64,000 nucleotides of DNA from Oceanobacillus kimchii X50 (GCF_000340475.1 NZ_CM001792.1:1200659-1264658), one strand, 5' to 3'; positions 46,490-55,875 are shown, numbered from the stretch's first letter. Notes: generated by a model not told the origin, from the letters alone. Translations and numbers: made by a program.

Positions 46490-46501
46490 GAAAACGTTTT
46501 C
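46490..46501. promoter_or_regulatory. Possible cre (CcpA) site
   Basis: GAAAACGTTTTC is a perfect palindrome close to the CcpA consensus (TGAAAGCGTTTTCA type). It lies between glnK and spx; which gene it would control is unclear. Confidence 0.4.
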
Positions 46502-46632
46502 AACATTTTTGTTAAATTAATTGGAAAAAAGGTTTAATTTTAACATGCATCGGGAATGTTACTTGTAAGTGAAAAGAATCATAAATAAATAAATGAATTT
46601 TTGTTGTACCCCCCTACCTTTTGGTAGCTAAT

Positions 46633-46650
46633 TGTAGTATAATAACTACA
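46633..46650 (+). promoter_or_regulatory. Palindromic operator over the spx -10 box
   Basis: TGTAGT-ATAATA-ACTACA is a perfect inverted repeat that covers the TATAAT at 46638-46643. A second one, CTACC-TTTT-GGTAG, lies at 46614-46627 over the -35 region. B. subtilis spx has a promoter repressed by PerR and YodB; a similar role is inferred. Confidence 0.55.
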
Positions 46651-46732
46651 TATGAGTTATTTAGACTTATTTTAATTTAATAAGTTGATTAAAAAGCTCG
46701 AAAATATATATTAGATTGAGGAGTGAAGTTAC

Positions 46733-47128
46733 ATGGTAACACTTTATACCTCACCAAGCTGTACTTCCTGCAGGAAAGCAAGAGCGTGGCTGGAAGAACA
46801 CAACATACCTTTTACAGAACGTAATATTTTTTCTGAGCCATTAAGTCTCGATGAAATAAAAGAAATATTGCGGATGACAGAGGATGGCACGGATGAGATT
46901 ATTTCCACAAGATCAAAAGTCTTCCAAAAGTTGGATGTAAATATTGATCAACTGCCAATGAAAAACTTATTCAATCTAATCCAGAAAAATCCTGGGTTGT
47001 TGCGTAGGCCGATTATATTAGATGAAAAGCGACTTCAAGTTGGTTATAATGAAGATGAGATTCGTCGGTTTTTACCAAGAACAGTTCGCACATTCCAATT
47101 GCGTGAAGCACAACGTATGGTTAATTAA
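46733..47128 (+). CDS. spx: Global disulfide-stress regulator Spx
   Basis: Spx is an ArsC-like protein that binds the RNA polymerase alpha C-terminal domain and switches on thiol-stress genes. The redox switch Cys10-Thr-Ser-Cys13 and Gly52, needed for polymerase contact in B. subtilis, are present. At 131 residues it is full length, with the C-terminal end used for ClpXP recognition. The adaptor SpxH is encoded in this same window (52300-53205). The start has a GAGGAGTG site. Confidence 0.96.
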   Translation: MVTLYTSPSCTSCRKARAWLEEHNIPFTERNIFSEPLSLDEIKEILRMTEDGTDEIISTRSKVFQKLDVNIDQLPMKNLFNLIQKNPGLLRRPIILDEKRLQVGYNEDEIRRFLPRTVRTFQLREAQRMVN

Positions 47129-47140
47129 ATATAAATTAAT

Positions 47141-47187
47141 AAAACTAGAAAAGATGCGGAGTATTCCTGCGTCTTTTCTTTTTTTAA
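47141..47187 (+). terminator. Intrinsic terminator of spx
   Basis: AGAAAAGATGC pairs with GCGTCTTTTCT (one G-T pair), followed by seven Ts. Confidence 0.88.
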
Positions 47188-47914
47188 CAGTTATACATAT
47201 TTATAATAGCGCAACTTCAAGATTTAACTTGGTAAAAATAACCAGCGGAGACTTGATAGCAGCTAAAGCTCCATATGAATAAGCTTTTCTTTCTGTGAAA
47301 ATAAAGCCTTGTCTGATAAAAAATGCCCGTAAGTAATGAAAATCGAATAAGTAGCCGTATTGGCAATCTTTATTATTGATGAAATTGATTCAGTTAGATA
47401 AAATGACAAACAAGCCGAAATACGTTAGAATAACTAACTAGCAATTAATTCTAAAATAGCATTTATCTGTATCATTAAAGCAAATATTTATCGATAATGT
47501 GAAACTGTATTTATTATGGATATAGATAGATTGGTTATCCTTCACTATATGTTAATATCAGCACAAGGGTATGATTTAAAGCCCTTGAATTAAATTGAGA
47601 ATTTACGGATACTTGACTACCCTTTAGTTAAGCGTCATCGCTAGAAGTGGGCATCACTCTATCCGTTGCATGCGGGTTAGAAAAATGGAAAATAAAAATC
47701 AAAAAAGATAGGCATATTAATTTCCAACGTTCCGTACACTATCATACAATAGAGGTATGAGATCAACTAAAGATTAAAATATATAGTTAACGGGTACATG
47801 CATTATAGGATAGGAAGTATGGAGGATATTATTATTTACTTTAAAGCACGCTTGATGCACATGTGGGAAGGTAGGTAGCGGATGCTTCTATAATCAAGAA
47901 GGGAGAGCGTGAAT
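47188..47914. other. Long gene-free region between spx and mecA
   Basis: About 725 bases hold no gene. B. subtilis yjbE is absent here. On the minus strand an open frame without a start codon runs from about 47386 to a TAA at 47203-47201. A TGATGAAATTGATTCA segment (47378-47393) resembles the end of the dispersed element at 57613-57742. The remainder, apart from a ribosome site for mecA, shows nothing recognisable. Confidence 0.5.
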
Positions 47915-48616
47915 ATGGAGATAGAAAGAATAAACGAAAATACAATTAAGTTTTACATTTCGTATTTAGATATAGAAGAGCTTGGCTTTGAAAGAGAAGA
48001 AATTTGGTACAATCGCGAGAGAAGTGAACAGCTTTTTTGGCAAATGATGGATGAGGTAAATTATCGAGAAGACTTTAATCCTGAAGGACCACTTTGGATT
48101 CAGGTGCAAGCGATGGAAAAAGGTTTAGAAATTATCGTTACAAAAGCGAAAGTATCTAAGAATGGTGAACATCTTGAATTAGATACGGAAGATGGCAGTG
48201 TAGATATTCCTGTCGATGAAAAAATAGAAAGTATTCTTGGTGAAAAATTCGGTAAAAACCCTAGTGAATCTGAAGAATCTGATAGTGAAGATGGTGACTT
48301 AACGGAAGATAATTTATGGATTATTGTTGAGTTTGATGATTTTGAAGATTTAATTCAATTAAGTCATCAATTCGTAGATATATCGAATTTTGGAGAAGAG
48401 ACGTTATATTTCTATAACGGTAAATATTACTTGTATATGGAATTCTCCTATGATGTATTAGATGATAATCGACAAGAAGATGTCATCAGTCAAGTGCTTG
48501 AGTATGCGTCCGATTCATCTGTTTCTATTCATGTTTTAGAAGAATACGGAAAGAAAGTAATGGAAAACGATACCTTCAGTAGTATTAGGGAACATTTTCC
48601 ATTACATTTGAAATAA
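47915..48616 (+). CDS. mecA: Adaptor protein MecA
   Basis: MecA activates ClpC and delivers ComK and other substrates to ClpCP. The 233-residue protein starts MEIERINENTIKFY, the N-terminal substrate-binding domain, then an acidic linker (about 110-135) and a C-terminal ClpC-binding domain (VEFDDFEDLIQLSHQF, ending in LEEYGKKVMEND). The ATG at 47915 with GGGAG nine bases upstream matches known MecA starts; the GTG at 47909 does not. It is monocistronic and ends at a strong terminator. Confidence 0.96.
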   Translation: MEIERINENTIKFYISYLDIEELGFEREEIWYNRERSEQLFWQMMDEVNYREDFNPEGPLWIQVQAMEKGLEIIVTKAKVSKNGEHLELDTEDGSVDIPVDEKIESILGEKFGKNPSESEESDSEDGDLTEDNLWIIVEFDDFEDLIQLSHQFVDISNFGEETLYFYNGKYYLYMEFSYDVLDDNRQEDVISQVLEYASDSSVSIHVLEEYGKKVMENDTFSSIREHFPLHLK

Positions 48617-48652
48617 ACATTCTCTATTAAAAGAGGATGTTTATTTTTTTGG
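48611..48652 (+). terminator. Intrinsic terminator of mecA
   Basis: AAATAAACAT-CTCT pairs with AGAG-ATGTTTATTT (one bulge), followed by Ts. The stem begins inside the stop codon region. Confidence 0.88.
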
Positions 48653-48709
48653 AAGGATTTTTTTTATAACTGTCGAAATAGGTCTATAGACGGGAGGTGA
48701 ATTAATTTA

Positions 48710-49882
48710 GTGCAAAAAGCAATGAATAAACATGGTAATTTCATTATACTGTTTCAAGAATCAGAAAGAAATATCATACAATGGAAACAGAATAAAGAAC
48801 CTTTTTATTGTCCAACCTGTAATTCTAAAGTAATTATTCGATCAGGTCGAAAAGTAATTGCTCATTTTTCACACTTACCACATTCATTTTGTAGATATGG
48901 TAACGGAGAGGGAATGTATCATGAAATGGGTAAATATTTGCTTTATCAATGGTTAACTGACCAAAATATTGAAGTTGATTTAGAAGTATATTTTCCACAA
49001 ATCAATCGAAGAGCTGATTTGGTAATAAAAGTATTAAATAAGATAATTATTATTGAATTTCAATGCGCGAAAATATCTGCAGAAGAAATTGCGGAAAGAA
49101 CAAGTGCTTACAATCAAATTAATCTGCATGTTATCTGGATTGTTGGGATGAATCAATTTCGAAGGTTGAGTAATAATCAATTTAAATTAAGTTCTTTTCT
49201 TCAATCTTGTATTCACTTATTTCCACAACAAAAAGTTCCTGTTCTATATTTCTTCGATCCAACTACTCGGCATTTTGCCTCACTATCACATATTTACCCA
49301 TATCAATTTACTAAAGCTTTTGCTACGATTAATATAGCCCCAATACAAACCATCCCATTCCAAAGAATCTTTAAAGATATACCTATTTCTTTAAGATTTC
49401 CTCAAGTTTGGATTGAACAACTTCAACAAATACGTAATAAACCGATTATTCATCCAGGTAAGGAAATGAACTGGAGAAGGAAATTATATGAGCAAGGCAT
49501 AATTTTTCATCATTTACCCAGTATTTGCTTTTTGCCAAATAAATGGCAAATCCATATGAATACTCCTTTTTGGATGTGGCAAACCGAAATAATTATAAAT
49601 CTAATACAAGATCTTTCCATATCTGCTACATTAACCATTTCAAGATGTGCAAAGATATTAGATGAAAATATTATAAAACAATTGCCAAATATTCATCAGA
49701 AATACTCTGCAATACATTCTTTTTTAACAAATCTTGAAATCCTCGGTTATTTAAAAAAGACCTCAAATTCTACGTATGTTAAATTAAAGAATGTAGAAAT
49801 GTATGTTCATCTAGAAGATGCGCTTAAAGGAGATGAAAAAATAATAACTCAATTATTTTTGGAAAAAAAGGGCAAAATGTGA
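48710..49882 (+). CDS. coiA: Competence protein CoiA
   Basis: CoiA helps process incoming DNA into recombinants during transformation. The 390-residue protein has an N-terminal zinc-finger-like CPTCNSK and AHFSH segment (about 34-56), followed by a PD-(D/E)XK-type nuclease core with RRADLVI and IIIEFQCAKIS (about 102-122). The GTG start has a GGGAGGTG site. It lies between mecA and pepF as in B. subtilis yjbF. Confidence 0.92.
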   Translation: MQKAMNKHGNFIILFQESERNIIQWKQNKEPFYCPTCNSKVIIRSGRKVIAHFSHLPHSFCRYGNGEGMYHEMGKYLLYQWLTDQNIEVDLEVYFPQINRRADLVIKVLNKIIIIEFQCAKISAEEIAERTSAYNQINLHVIWIVGMNQFRRLSNNQFKLSSFLQSCIHLFPQQKVPVLYFFDPTTRHFASLSHIYPYQFTKAFATINIAPIQTIPFQRIFKDIPISLRFPQVWIEQLQQIRNKPIIHPGKEMNWRRKLYEQGIIFHHLPSICFLPNKWQIHMNTPFWMWQTEIIINLIQDLSISATLTISRCAKILDENIIKQLPNIHQKYSAIHSFLTNLEILGYLKKTSNSTYVKLKNVEMYVHLEDALKGDEKIITQLFLEKKGKM

Positions 49883-49951
49883 GCATGATTCTATATTATT
49901 TCGTTATACTAAGTAATATACTATGTTGAGAGAAGATAAGGAGGAGTGCAC

Positions 49952-51751
49952 ATGAGTAAAGAATTACCTAAAAGAGATGAAATACCGACAGATCTTACTT
50001 GGAAATTAGAGGATATTTTCCCTAGTGATGATGCTTGGAAAGAGGAGCTTAAATCATTAAGAGCATCGTTCCCTGAAATAACTGAATTTAAAGGAAGATT
50101 ACATGAGTCTGCAGATACATTATTTTCTTTATTTAAAAAGCAAGATGAGCTTTCTCAACGTTTAGGCATGCTATACACGTATGCACATATGCGTTATGAT
50201 CAGGATACGACAAACTCTTTTTATCAAGGGTTAAATGCGCAAGCTGAGAATTTAATAACTATTGCCTCCAGTAATTTAAGTTATATTGTACCTGAGATTC
50301 TTACCATTGAAGAAAATAAGTTACAACAATTTTTAGAGGAACATGAAGGATTGCAAGAATATAAGAAGGTACTTGAAGATATTAATCGACAACGCCCACA
50401 CGTATTAAGTGAAAAAGAAGAGGCGTTACTAGCAGAAGCATCTGAACCAATGTCTACAGGATCACAAACTTTTGGTATGCTAAATAACGCAGATTTAACA
50501 TTCCCATCAATCACCAATGAAGATGGGGAAGAGGTAGCAGTAACGCACGGAAGATATTCTACATTTTTAGAATCAAAGGATAGAGACGTTAGAAAAAGCG
50601 CGTTTGATGCTGTGTACCAAACATATGAAAACTTTAAAAATACATTCGCTTCAACGTTAAGTGGTACAGTAAAGTCTCATAACTTCAGCGCAAAAGTACG
50701 TAATTATGATAGTGCTAGACAATCTGCGCTAGATGATAATAACATTCCAGAAAAGGTTTACGATAACTTAGTAGAAGCAGTAAATGAACGATTACCATTA
50801 TTGCATCGTTATACAAAGTTGCGTAAAAAAGTATTGGACCTAGATGAATTGCATATGTATGATCTTTATACTCCGTTGGTGAAAGATGTGAAAATGAAGG
50901 TAACATATGAAGAAGCAAAAGAATATGTAATAAAAGGTCTGAAACCACTCGGTGATGACTATAAAAAAGTATTAGAATCTGCCTTTGAGAATCGTTGGAT
51001 TGATGTTGAAGAGAATAAAGGGAAGCGAAGTGGTGCTTATTCATCCGGTGCTTATGGAACAAATCCATATATCTTGATGAATTGGCAGGATGACATTAAT
51101 AATACATTCACGCTAGCACATGAATTAGGTCACTCCGTGCATAGTTATTACTCAAGAAAGCATCAACCATTCAGGTATGGTAATTATTCTATCTTTGTTG
51201 CAGAAGTTGCTTCTACGACAAACGAAGCATTGTTAAATGATTATTTATTAAATCATTTAGAAGATGAAAAAGAAAAATTATATATTTTAAACCATTTCTT
51301 AGAAGGGTTTAGAGGTACCGTGTTCCGTCAAACGATGTTTGCTGAATTTGAACATGAAATTCACAAACAAGATCAAGAGGGAGAGGCATTAACAGCTGAA
51401 AAATTCACTCAAATCTACTATGAACTAAATAAAAAATATTTTGGTGAAGATGTGGTTTCCGATGAATATATCGGATTAGAGTGGGCCAGAATACCTCACT
51501 TCTATTACAATTATTATGTGTACCAATATGCCACAGGTTACTCTGCTGCTACTGCGCTTGCACATAATATATTAGAAGGAAAAGAAGGTGCCAATGATCG
51601 CTATTTACAATTCTTGCAATCAGGAAGTAGTGAAGATCCAATCGATGTATTGAAAAAAGCTGGTGTTGATATGATATCTAAACAACCCATTTTAGATGCA
51701 TTGGATGTCTTTGAAGAAAAATTAGCAGAGATGGAACAATTATTGGGCTAA
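49952..51751 (+). CDS. pepF: Oligoendopeptidase F (second copy)
   Basis: The 599-residue M3 zinc peptidase hydrolyses short peptides in the cytoplasm. Zinc ligands are in HELGH (residues 390-394), with the conserved EVASTTNEALL further on. It occupies the position of B. subtilis yjbG/pepF, behind coiA, so this copy is the orthologue; the gene at 3545-5362 is the extra paralogue. The ATG at 49952 has AAGGAGG seven bases upstream and is preferred to the GTG at 49946. Confidence 0.95.
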   Translation: MSKELPKRDEIPTDLTWKLEDIFPSDDAWKEELKSLRASFPEITEFKGRLHESADTLFSLFKKQDELSQRLGMLYTYAHMRYDQDTTNSFYQGLNAQAENLITIASSNLSYIVPEILTIEENKLQQFLEEHEGLQEYKKVLEDINRQRPHVLSEKEEALLAEASEPMSTGSQTFGMLNNADLTFPSITNEDGEEVAVTHGRYSTFLESKDRDVRKSAFDAVYQTYENFKNTFASTLSGTVKSHNFSAKVRNYDSARQSALDDNNIPEKVYDNLVEAVNERLPLLHRYTKLRKKVLDLDELHMYDLYTPLVKDVKMKVTYEEAKEYVIKGLKPLGDDYKKVLESAFENRWIDVEENKGKRSGAYSSGAYGTNPYILMNWQDDINNTFTLAHELGHSVHSYYSRKHQPFRYGNYSIFVAEVASTTNEALLNDYLLNHLEDEKEKLYILNHFLEGFRGTVFRQTMFAEFEHEIHKQDQEGEALTAEKFTQIYYELNKKYFGEDVVSDEYIGLEWARIPHFYYNYYVYQYATGYSAATALAHNILEGKEGANDRYLQFLQSGSSEDPIDVLKKAGVDMISKQPILDALDVFEEKLAEMEQLLG

Positions 51752-51754
51752 TAA

Positions 51755-51791
51755 AAAAGAGTTCGAGTTTCTACTCGAACTCTTTTTTTCT
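51755..51791. terminator. Bidirectional intrinsic terminator
   Basis: AAAGAGTTCGAGT pairs perfectly with ACTCGAACTCTTT across TTCT, followed by seven Ts. Confidence 0.94.
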
Positions 51792-51828
51792 TCCCGTTAC
51801 ATGTGGGATATAAAAAAAGATATCCTTT

Positions 51829-52008
51829 TTATCGATATGAGGTATTCATTTTACTGATAGATTGTAATGTTAAATAGATACAAATGATAAAAAGGGGAGC
51901 TGTAAAATATATCGGCATCATTTCTAACATGGCAAGTAAATTTAAGAAGAAGGCTAACACGGTAAGTATAAAAAATAGAAATGGGAAATAGTTTTTGCGC
52001 CTACGCAT
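51829..52008 (-). CDS. Small membrane protein between pepF and roxS
   Basis: The 59-residue product has a basic start (MRRRKNY) and two membrane segments (about 7-28 and 31-47). An AAGGAGG site fits the ATG at 52008 better than the TTG at 52017, which is too close to it. It occupies the place of B. subtilis yizD, but I cannot confirm similarity. Function is unknown. Confidence 0.6.
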   Translation of the reverse strand: MRRRKNYFPFLFFILTVLAFFLNLLAMLEMMPIYFTAPLFIICIYLTLQSISKMNTSYR

Positions 52009-52116
52009 CTTTGCCAACTTCCTCCTTTCATGAAATGTAATGAACTAGCTATTTGAGTCTATGTATTTCATAAATAAATTAGAAGTGAACTTTTTGTGAA
52101 AACATGAACATAAGTG

Positions 52117-52145
52117 TTGCATCTATAGAAATGAATTGTTAATAT
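52117..52145 (+). promoter_or_regulatory. Promoter of the roxS small RNA
   Basis: TTGCAT (52117-52122) and TAATAT (52140-52145) are spaced by 17 bases, giving a start near 52152. Upstream, TTGTGAAAACATGAACA (52095-52111) resembles one arm of a Rex or ResD site; both regulators are known to act on roxS in B. subtilis. Confidence 0.6.
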
Positions 52146-52151
52146 TAAAAT

Positions 52152-52270
52152 GTAAGTTGAATACAAACAAATACCCCTTTTGTTTGATCATGAAACTTTC
52201 TCCCATCCCCCTTTGTAGATATACAAAGACGGAAATAGGATATACGCTGCCCCGTATATCCTATATTTTT
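52152..52270 (+). ncRNA. roxS: RoxS/RsaE regulatory small RNA
   Basis: The sequence holds the hallmarks of RsaE/RoxS in order: ACAAACAAATACCCCTTTTG with TTTGTTTG forming the first hairpin, then the C-rich single-stranded TTTCTCCCATCCCCCTTTG, and an intrinsic terminator (ATAGGATATACG pairing with CGTATATCCTAT at 52236-52264, then ATTTTT). C-rich regions base-pair with ribosome sites of target mRNAs of central metabolism. The location beside spxH (yjbH) matches B. subtilis roxS. The exact 5' end is estimated from the promoter. Confidence 0.86.
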
Positions 52271-52274
52271 GTTC

Positions 52275-52311
52275 AAAAAAGCTAAGACTTAAATTTGTCT
52301 TAGCTTTTTTT
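52275..52311 (-). terminator. Terminator overlapping the spxH stop codon
   Basis: AAAAAAGCTAAGAC pairs perfectly with GTCTTAGCTTTTTT. The spxH stop codon (52302-52300) and its last codons lie in the stem. Confidence 0.9.
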
Positions 52312-53205
52312 AGTGTCTATATATTTCCAGAATGAACCGTACTTTGCTGGAATTCGTTCCACAATTTGTTGAAACTGGAGTTTTTTCATTTCTTTTTCTG
52401 TTTTATCTAAAGACCAATCATATACGACGGAAATTTCTTTTGTACCCAAAACTTGATAATGTTTTAAAAAATCAATTAAAGGTGGTGTGGATGATGGAAT
52501 TGGTGTCTTCTGCAATATTTCTTTTAGTACGAGTTCGTAAATTTCGTACGGATATAGTCCAGAAATTTTCACACCTTCATCCTCTACAGATTGATTAAAA
52601 AAAACGATTGTTGGAATATAATCAACTTCCATTTCTCTCGTTAGTTTTAAATCACACTGCAATGCTTTCTTTGCACTGGAAGAAAATAAATCACGTTCAA
52701 ATTCTTCAATATCCAATTTCGCTTCGGTGGCACATTTTAACAATATTTTTTCATCAGAAATATTCTCTTTATTAATAAATAAGTTCTCTTGAAGCTTACG
52801 TACAAACATTTTTCCAGCTTTTTTACCTTGTAGTTCTGCAGCTTTTATTGCTAGGGACGGTACATAAGGATAATCAATTGGATTTTCATCCCATATATTA
52901 CCATCACAACTCATTCCTGTTCGTTTTGCAGTCCGTTCCCAAATATCTTTTAATTTTTTTGGTTTTTCAAATACATCAACATTAAGATTAGATAATTGTC
53001 CACTTACAATTTGCCTAATGGTAAAAAAACGTCCATATTCAACAGAAAGTTTTTTAATATATGGTTCTAATGACCAGCATTCTGCACATAAAGGATCAAT
53101 AAAAACATACATTTCTATTGGCTTCTGAACATAATCAATATAGTTATAATTGGGCGATGTGTTTGTATGATTGGAGCTGGTAAGCTCTTGTTGATTCCAA
53201 CTCAC
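52300..53205 (-). CDS. spxH: ClpXP adaptor SpxH (YjbH)
   Basis: SpxH binds Spx and presents it to ClpXP, keeping Spx low until thiol stress. The 301-residue DsbA/thioredoxin-like protein has Cys40-Ala-Glu-Cys43-Trp near the N-terminus, a helical insertion and the cis-Pro region [10 protein letters not shown]. The GTG start at 53205 has an AAAGGAG site. It is co-transcribed with the truncated haemoglobin gene upstream, as in B. subtilis yjbIH. Confidence 0.93.
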   Translation of the reverse strand: MSWNQQELTSSNHTNTSPNYNYIDYVQKPIEMYVFIDPLCAECWSLEPYIKKLSVEYGRFFTIRQIVSGQLSNLNVDVFEKPKKLKDIWERTAKRTGMSCDGNIWDENPIDYPYVPSLAIKAAELQGKKAGKMFVRKLQENLFINKENISDEKILLKCATEAKLDIEEFERDLFSSSAKKALQCDLKLTREMEVDYIPTIVFFNQSVEDEGVKISGLYPYEIYELVLKEILQKTPIPSSTPPLIDFLKHYQVLGTKEISVVYDWSLDKTEKEMKKLQFQQIVERIPAKYGSFWKYIDTKKS

Positions 53206-53223
53206 ATCGGATTCTCCTTTCTC

Positions 53224-53610
53224 TCATTCAGGCGTATTCATCATGTGATTAGCAGTTAGTGTTAATCGTTCCATCATAGCTGTACGATAAGGTTCTTTAA
53301 TTTCAGCTTCTTCTAAAGCTGCTGCCATACATGTTAACCAAGCATCTCTTCGTGTTGGTGTAATGGGAAAGGGAAGGTGTCTCCTACGTAACATTGGATG
53401 ACCTCTTTCTTCTTCATATAGTCTAGGGCCACCGAAAAATTGCGTGAGAAACAGCATTTGTCTCCTGATCGTTTCTGTTAAGTCATCTGGAAATATTGGT
53501 TTTAAATCTGGATGATCATTAACTCTTGTATAAAATGCATGAACAATATTATTCATTGTTTTATAGCCACCAATGGCTTCATAGATAGTACGATGTTCAA
53601 TCTGTTCCAT
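53224..53610 (-). CDS. yjbI: Truncated haemoglobin, group II (YjbI)
   Basis: The 128-residue globin binds haem and may handle oxygen, nitric oxide or peroxides. The N-terminal YEAIGGYKTMNNIV, FLTQFFGGPRLY, and HPMLRRRHLPFPIT (with the proximal His) follow the group II pattern. It is the first gene of a two-gene operon with spxH, 18 bases apart. The link to Spx control of thiol stress is suggested by this pairing. Confidence 0.93.
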   Translation of the reverse strand: MEQIEHRTIYEAIGGYKTMNNIVHAFYTRVNDHPDLKPIFPDDLTETIRRQMLFLTQFFGGPRLYEEERGHPMLRRRHLPFPITPTRRDAWLTCMAAALEEAEIKEPYRTAMMERLTLTANHMMNTPE

Positions 53611-53702
53611 AACAATTCTCCTTGTGTAACTATTGTAGCAACCCAGTTATGGTTGTTCAACCAATCTGATCGAGGAATATTTCTCCATAATTTTTGTCAA
53701 CG

Positions 53703-54269
53703 TTACATTTGATGGAAAAAACGCTCTATTTTAGAAGGAGTTTGTCGAATAGGTATATGATATTTATTTAATAATCCATGAAATACTTTTTCCCCATGTT
53801 CTTTTGTCGCAGATTCTAATTCTAATTCGAAATCCTCTATACCTAAATAGTTACTATGATCTAAGACCAATTGAGTGCCATTAAATTCAATTTCCATTCG
53901 ATTTGTAGTAAGATATCCAGCATAATTAAGACTTGTAGGTGAGATATTCATTTCACTTAATTGTTTTGTTGTATGTGGCTTTTGTATTATTTCACCGTGT
54001 ATCCATTTTTGGAATTCTTGTTCCGTTAAATCATCATGAGTTTCTAATAATCCATCTTCATGTGGTTGTTTTAAGGTTAATTGATACTGCCCTTGCTTCT
54101 TTCTAATTCGTAAAGCTGATCCATGTTTCTTTAAATCAAAATTTTTTGTTTCAAAATAATAGTTCGTTTGTTTAACAGATGAGGTTGGGAACGATAAATC
54201 CTGCTGCAACTGGATAAATTCATCCTTGGTTAATAAGTTTTTATATTCAATTTCGATTTCTTGTGACAT
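53703..54269 (-). CDS. yjbK: CYTH-domain protein (YjbK), probable triphosphate tunnel metalloenzyme
   Basis: The 188-residue protein has the CYTH signature EIEIEYKNLL at the start, then LRIRKKQGQYQLTLKQP and IEFNGTQLVLDHSNYLGIEDFELELE, the acidic and basic strands lining the triphosphate tunnel. Substrate may be a short polyphosphate or thiamine triphosphate. The ATG at 54269 (MSQEIEIEY) is preferred; one six bases upstream is possible. It is divergent from relQ, as in B. subtilis. Confidence 0.9.
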   Translation of the reverse strand: MSQEIEIEYKNLLTKDEFIQLQQDLSFPTSSVKQTNYYFETKNFDLKKHGSALRIRKKQGQYQLTLKQPHEDGLLETHDDLTEQEFQKWIHGEIIQKPHTTKQLSEMNISPTSLNYAGYLTTNRMEIEFNGTQLVLDHSNYLGIEDFELELESATKEHGEKVFHGLLNKYHIPIRQTPSKIERFFHQM

Positions 54270-54441
54270 CTTCATTGTTCTCCTATTCGTAGAAAGCTTA
54301 TATCTATTATGGCTAATAACAGTTTTCAATGCAAAAAATAACTATCATCGTTATTAAATAGCAGGGGATAGTACTTGTTGATTATTTTGATTATGATAAA
54401 ATAGGATTGGCAATTATTAGAATACGTTTAGGGTGATAACC

Positions 54442-55050
54442 ATGAATTGGGAATCAACACTTGCTCCATATAAGCAAGTAGTCGAGGAATTAAAAGTAAA
54501 GTTAAAAGGGATGCGTTCCCAGTATGAAAAAGAGTCAAGTCATTCACCAATTGAATTTGTAACAGCGAGAGTGAAGCCAGTACCAAGTATCATAGAAAAA
54601 GCACAAAGCAGAGGTATTGCTATAGAGAATGTGGAAAGAGAAATGCAAGATATTGCTGGTGTAAGGGTTGTTTGTCAATTCGTTGATGATATTTATACGA
54701 TTGTAGATATGCTACAACATAGAAATGACTTTGAAATTGTTGAAGAGAAAGACTATGTATCCCATAAAAAAGATAGTGGTTACCGGTCATATCATATGAT
54801 TATTAAGTATCCAGTAGAAACGATACATGGTGAAATGATTGTATTGGCTGAGATACAAATTCGAACGTTAGCAATGAATTTTTGGGCAACGAATGAGCAC
54901 TCATTAAATTATAAATATGATGGAAAGCTGCCATCTAAGGTTAGATTGCGATTACAAAAGGCGGCTGAAGCAGCCTTTAAATTAGATGAAGAAATGTCTA
55001 AAATAAGAAGTGAAATTCATGAGGCACAAAGAGTGTTTCATCGTAAATAA
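54442..55050 (+). CDS. relQ: Small alarmone synthetase (RelQ/SAS1, YjbM)
   Basis: The 202-residue protein synthesises (p)ppGpp from GDP/GTP and ATP. It has only the RelA/SpoT synthetase domain: DIAGVRVVCQFVDDIY, DSGYRSYHMIIKYP (substrate loop) and AEIQIRTLAMNFWA. No hydrolase or regulatory domain is present, and it forms tetramers in relatives. The ATG at 54442 is preferred to the GTG at 54433. It leads an operon with nadK and the rluD-like gene. Confidence 0.94.
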   Translation: MNWESTLAPYKQVVEELKVKLKGMRSQYEKESSHSPIEFVTARVKPVPSIIEKAQSRGIAIENVEREMQDIAGVRVVCQFVDDIYTIVDMLQHRNDFEIVEEKDYVSHKKDSGYRSYHMIIKYPVETIHGEMIVLAEIQIRTLAMNFWATNEHSLNYKYDGKLPSKVRLRLQKAAEAAFKLDEEMSKIRSEIHEAQRVFHRK

Positions 55051-55071
55051 TAGTCGAAGGAGAAATAATAA

Positions 55072-55875
55072 ATGAACTTTAAAATTGTCTCAAAAGGTGA
55101 TGATCGTTCAGAAAAAATAAAAGCAATGATGCGTCAATATTTATCCGATTTTGGATTAGTTTATGATAAGGAAGCCCCCGACTTAGTAATTTCTGTTGGA
55201 GGAGACGGTACATTCCTGGAAGCATTTCATCGCTATGTTCATCGATTAGAAGATACAGCTTTTATAGGGATACATACTGGGCATTTAGGTTTTTATACAG
55301 ATTGGACTCCAAACGATGTGGAAAGACTGATCATAGAGATTGCAAAAACTCCTTTCCAAACAGTGGAGTACCCTTTATTGGAAGTAATTATTAGAGGAAA
55401 GTCAGGCGGGAAAGAAGATCGCATTCTTGCTTTAAATGAAGCAATGATTAAAACAGCGGATGGTTCGTCTGTGGTCTTTGATGTGGAGATAAAAGGTGAG
55501 CATTTTGAAACATTTCGTGGAGATGGAATCTGTATTTCTACACCCTCTGGAAGCACTGCATACAATAAAGCACTTGGAGGTGCAATTCTGCATCCATCGT
55601 TAGAAGCAATCCAAATAACAGAGAATGCATCCATTAATAATCGAGTTTTTCGTACTATCGGTTCACCTCTTATACTGCCAAAACATCATACTTGCTTCTT
55701 AAAACCAATGGTAGATAGCAGCTTTCTAATTCAAATTGATCACTTTACAAAGAATTATCAAAATGTAAAATCGATACAATGTAGAGTAGCAAAAGAGAAG
55801 GTACGGTTTGCTCGCTTTAAGCAGTTCCCGTTTTGGAATCGGGTTCGAGATTCCTTTGTATCGGAGGAAGATTAA
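55072..55875 (+). CDS. nadK: NAD kinase
   Basis: NadK phosphorylates NAD to NADP. The 267-residue protein carries the GGDGTFLEA motif (Gly43-Gly44-Asp45-Gly46) and the [15 protein letters not shown] nucleotide loop, both essential in the family. The start has a GAAGGAG site, 21 bases after relQ. It corresponds to B. subtilis yjbN (ppnK/nadF). Confidence 0.95.
   Translation: MNFKIVSKGDDRSEKIKAMMRQYLSDFGLVYDKEAPDLVISVGGDGTFLEAFHRYVHRLEDTAFIGIHTGHLGFYTDWTPNDVERLIIEIAKTPFQTVEYPLLEVIIRGKSGGKEDRILALNEAMIKTADGSSVVFDVEIKGEHFETFRGDGICISTPSGSTAYNKALGGAILHPSLEAIQITENASINNRVFRTIGSPLILPKHHTCFLKPMVDSSFLIQIDHFTKNYQNVKSIQCRVAKEKVRFARFKQFPFWNRVRDSFVSEED

Noticed and set aside
47022..47282. 86-codon plus-strand frame across the end of spx
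   Set aside because: Out of frame with spx, runs through its terminator and has no start signal.
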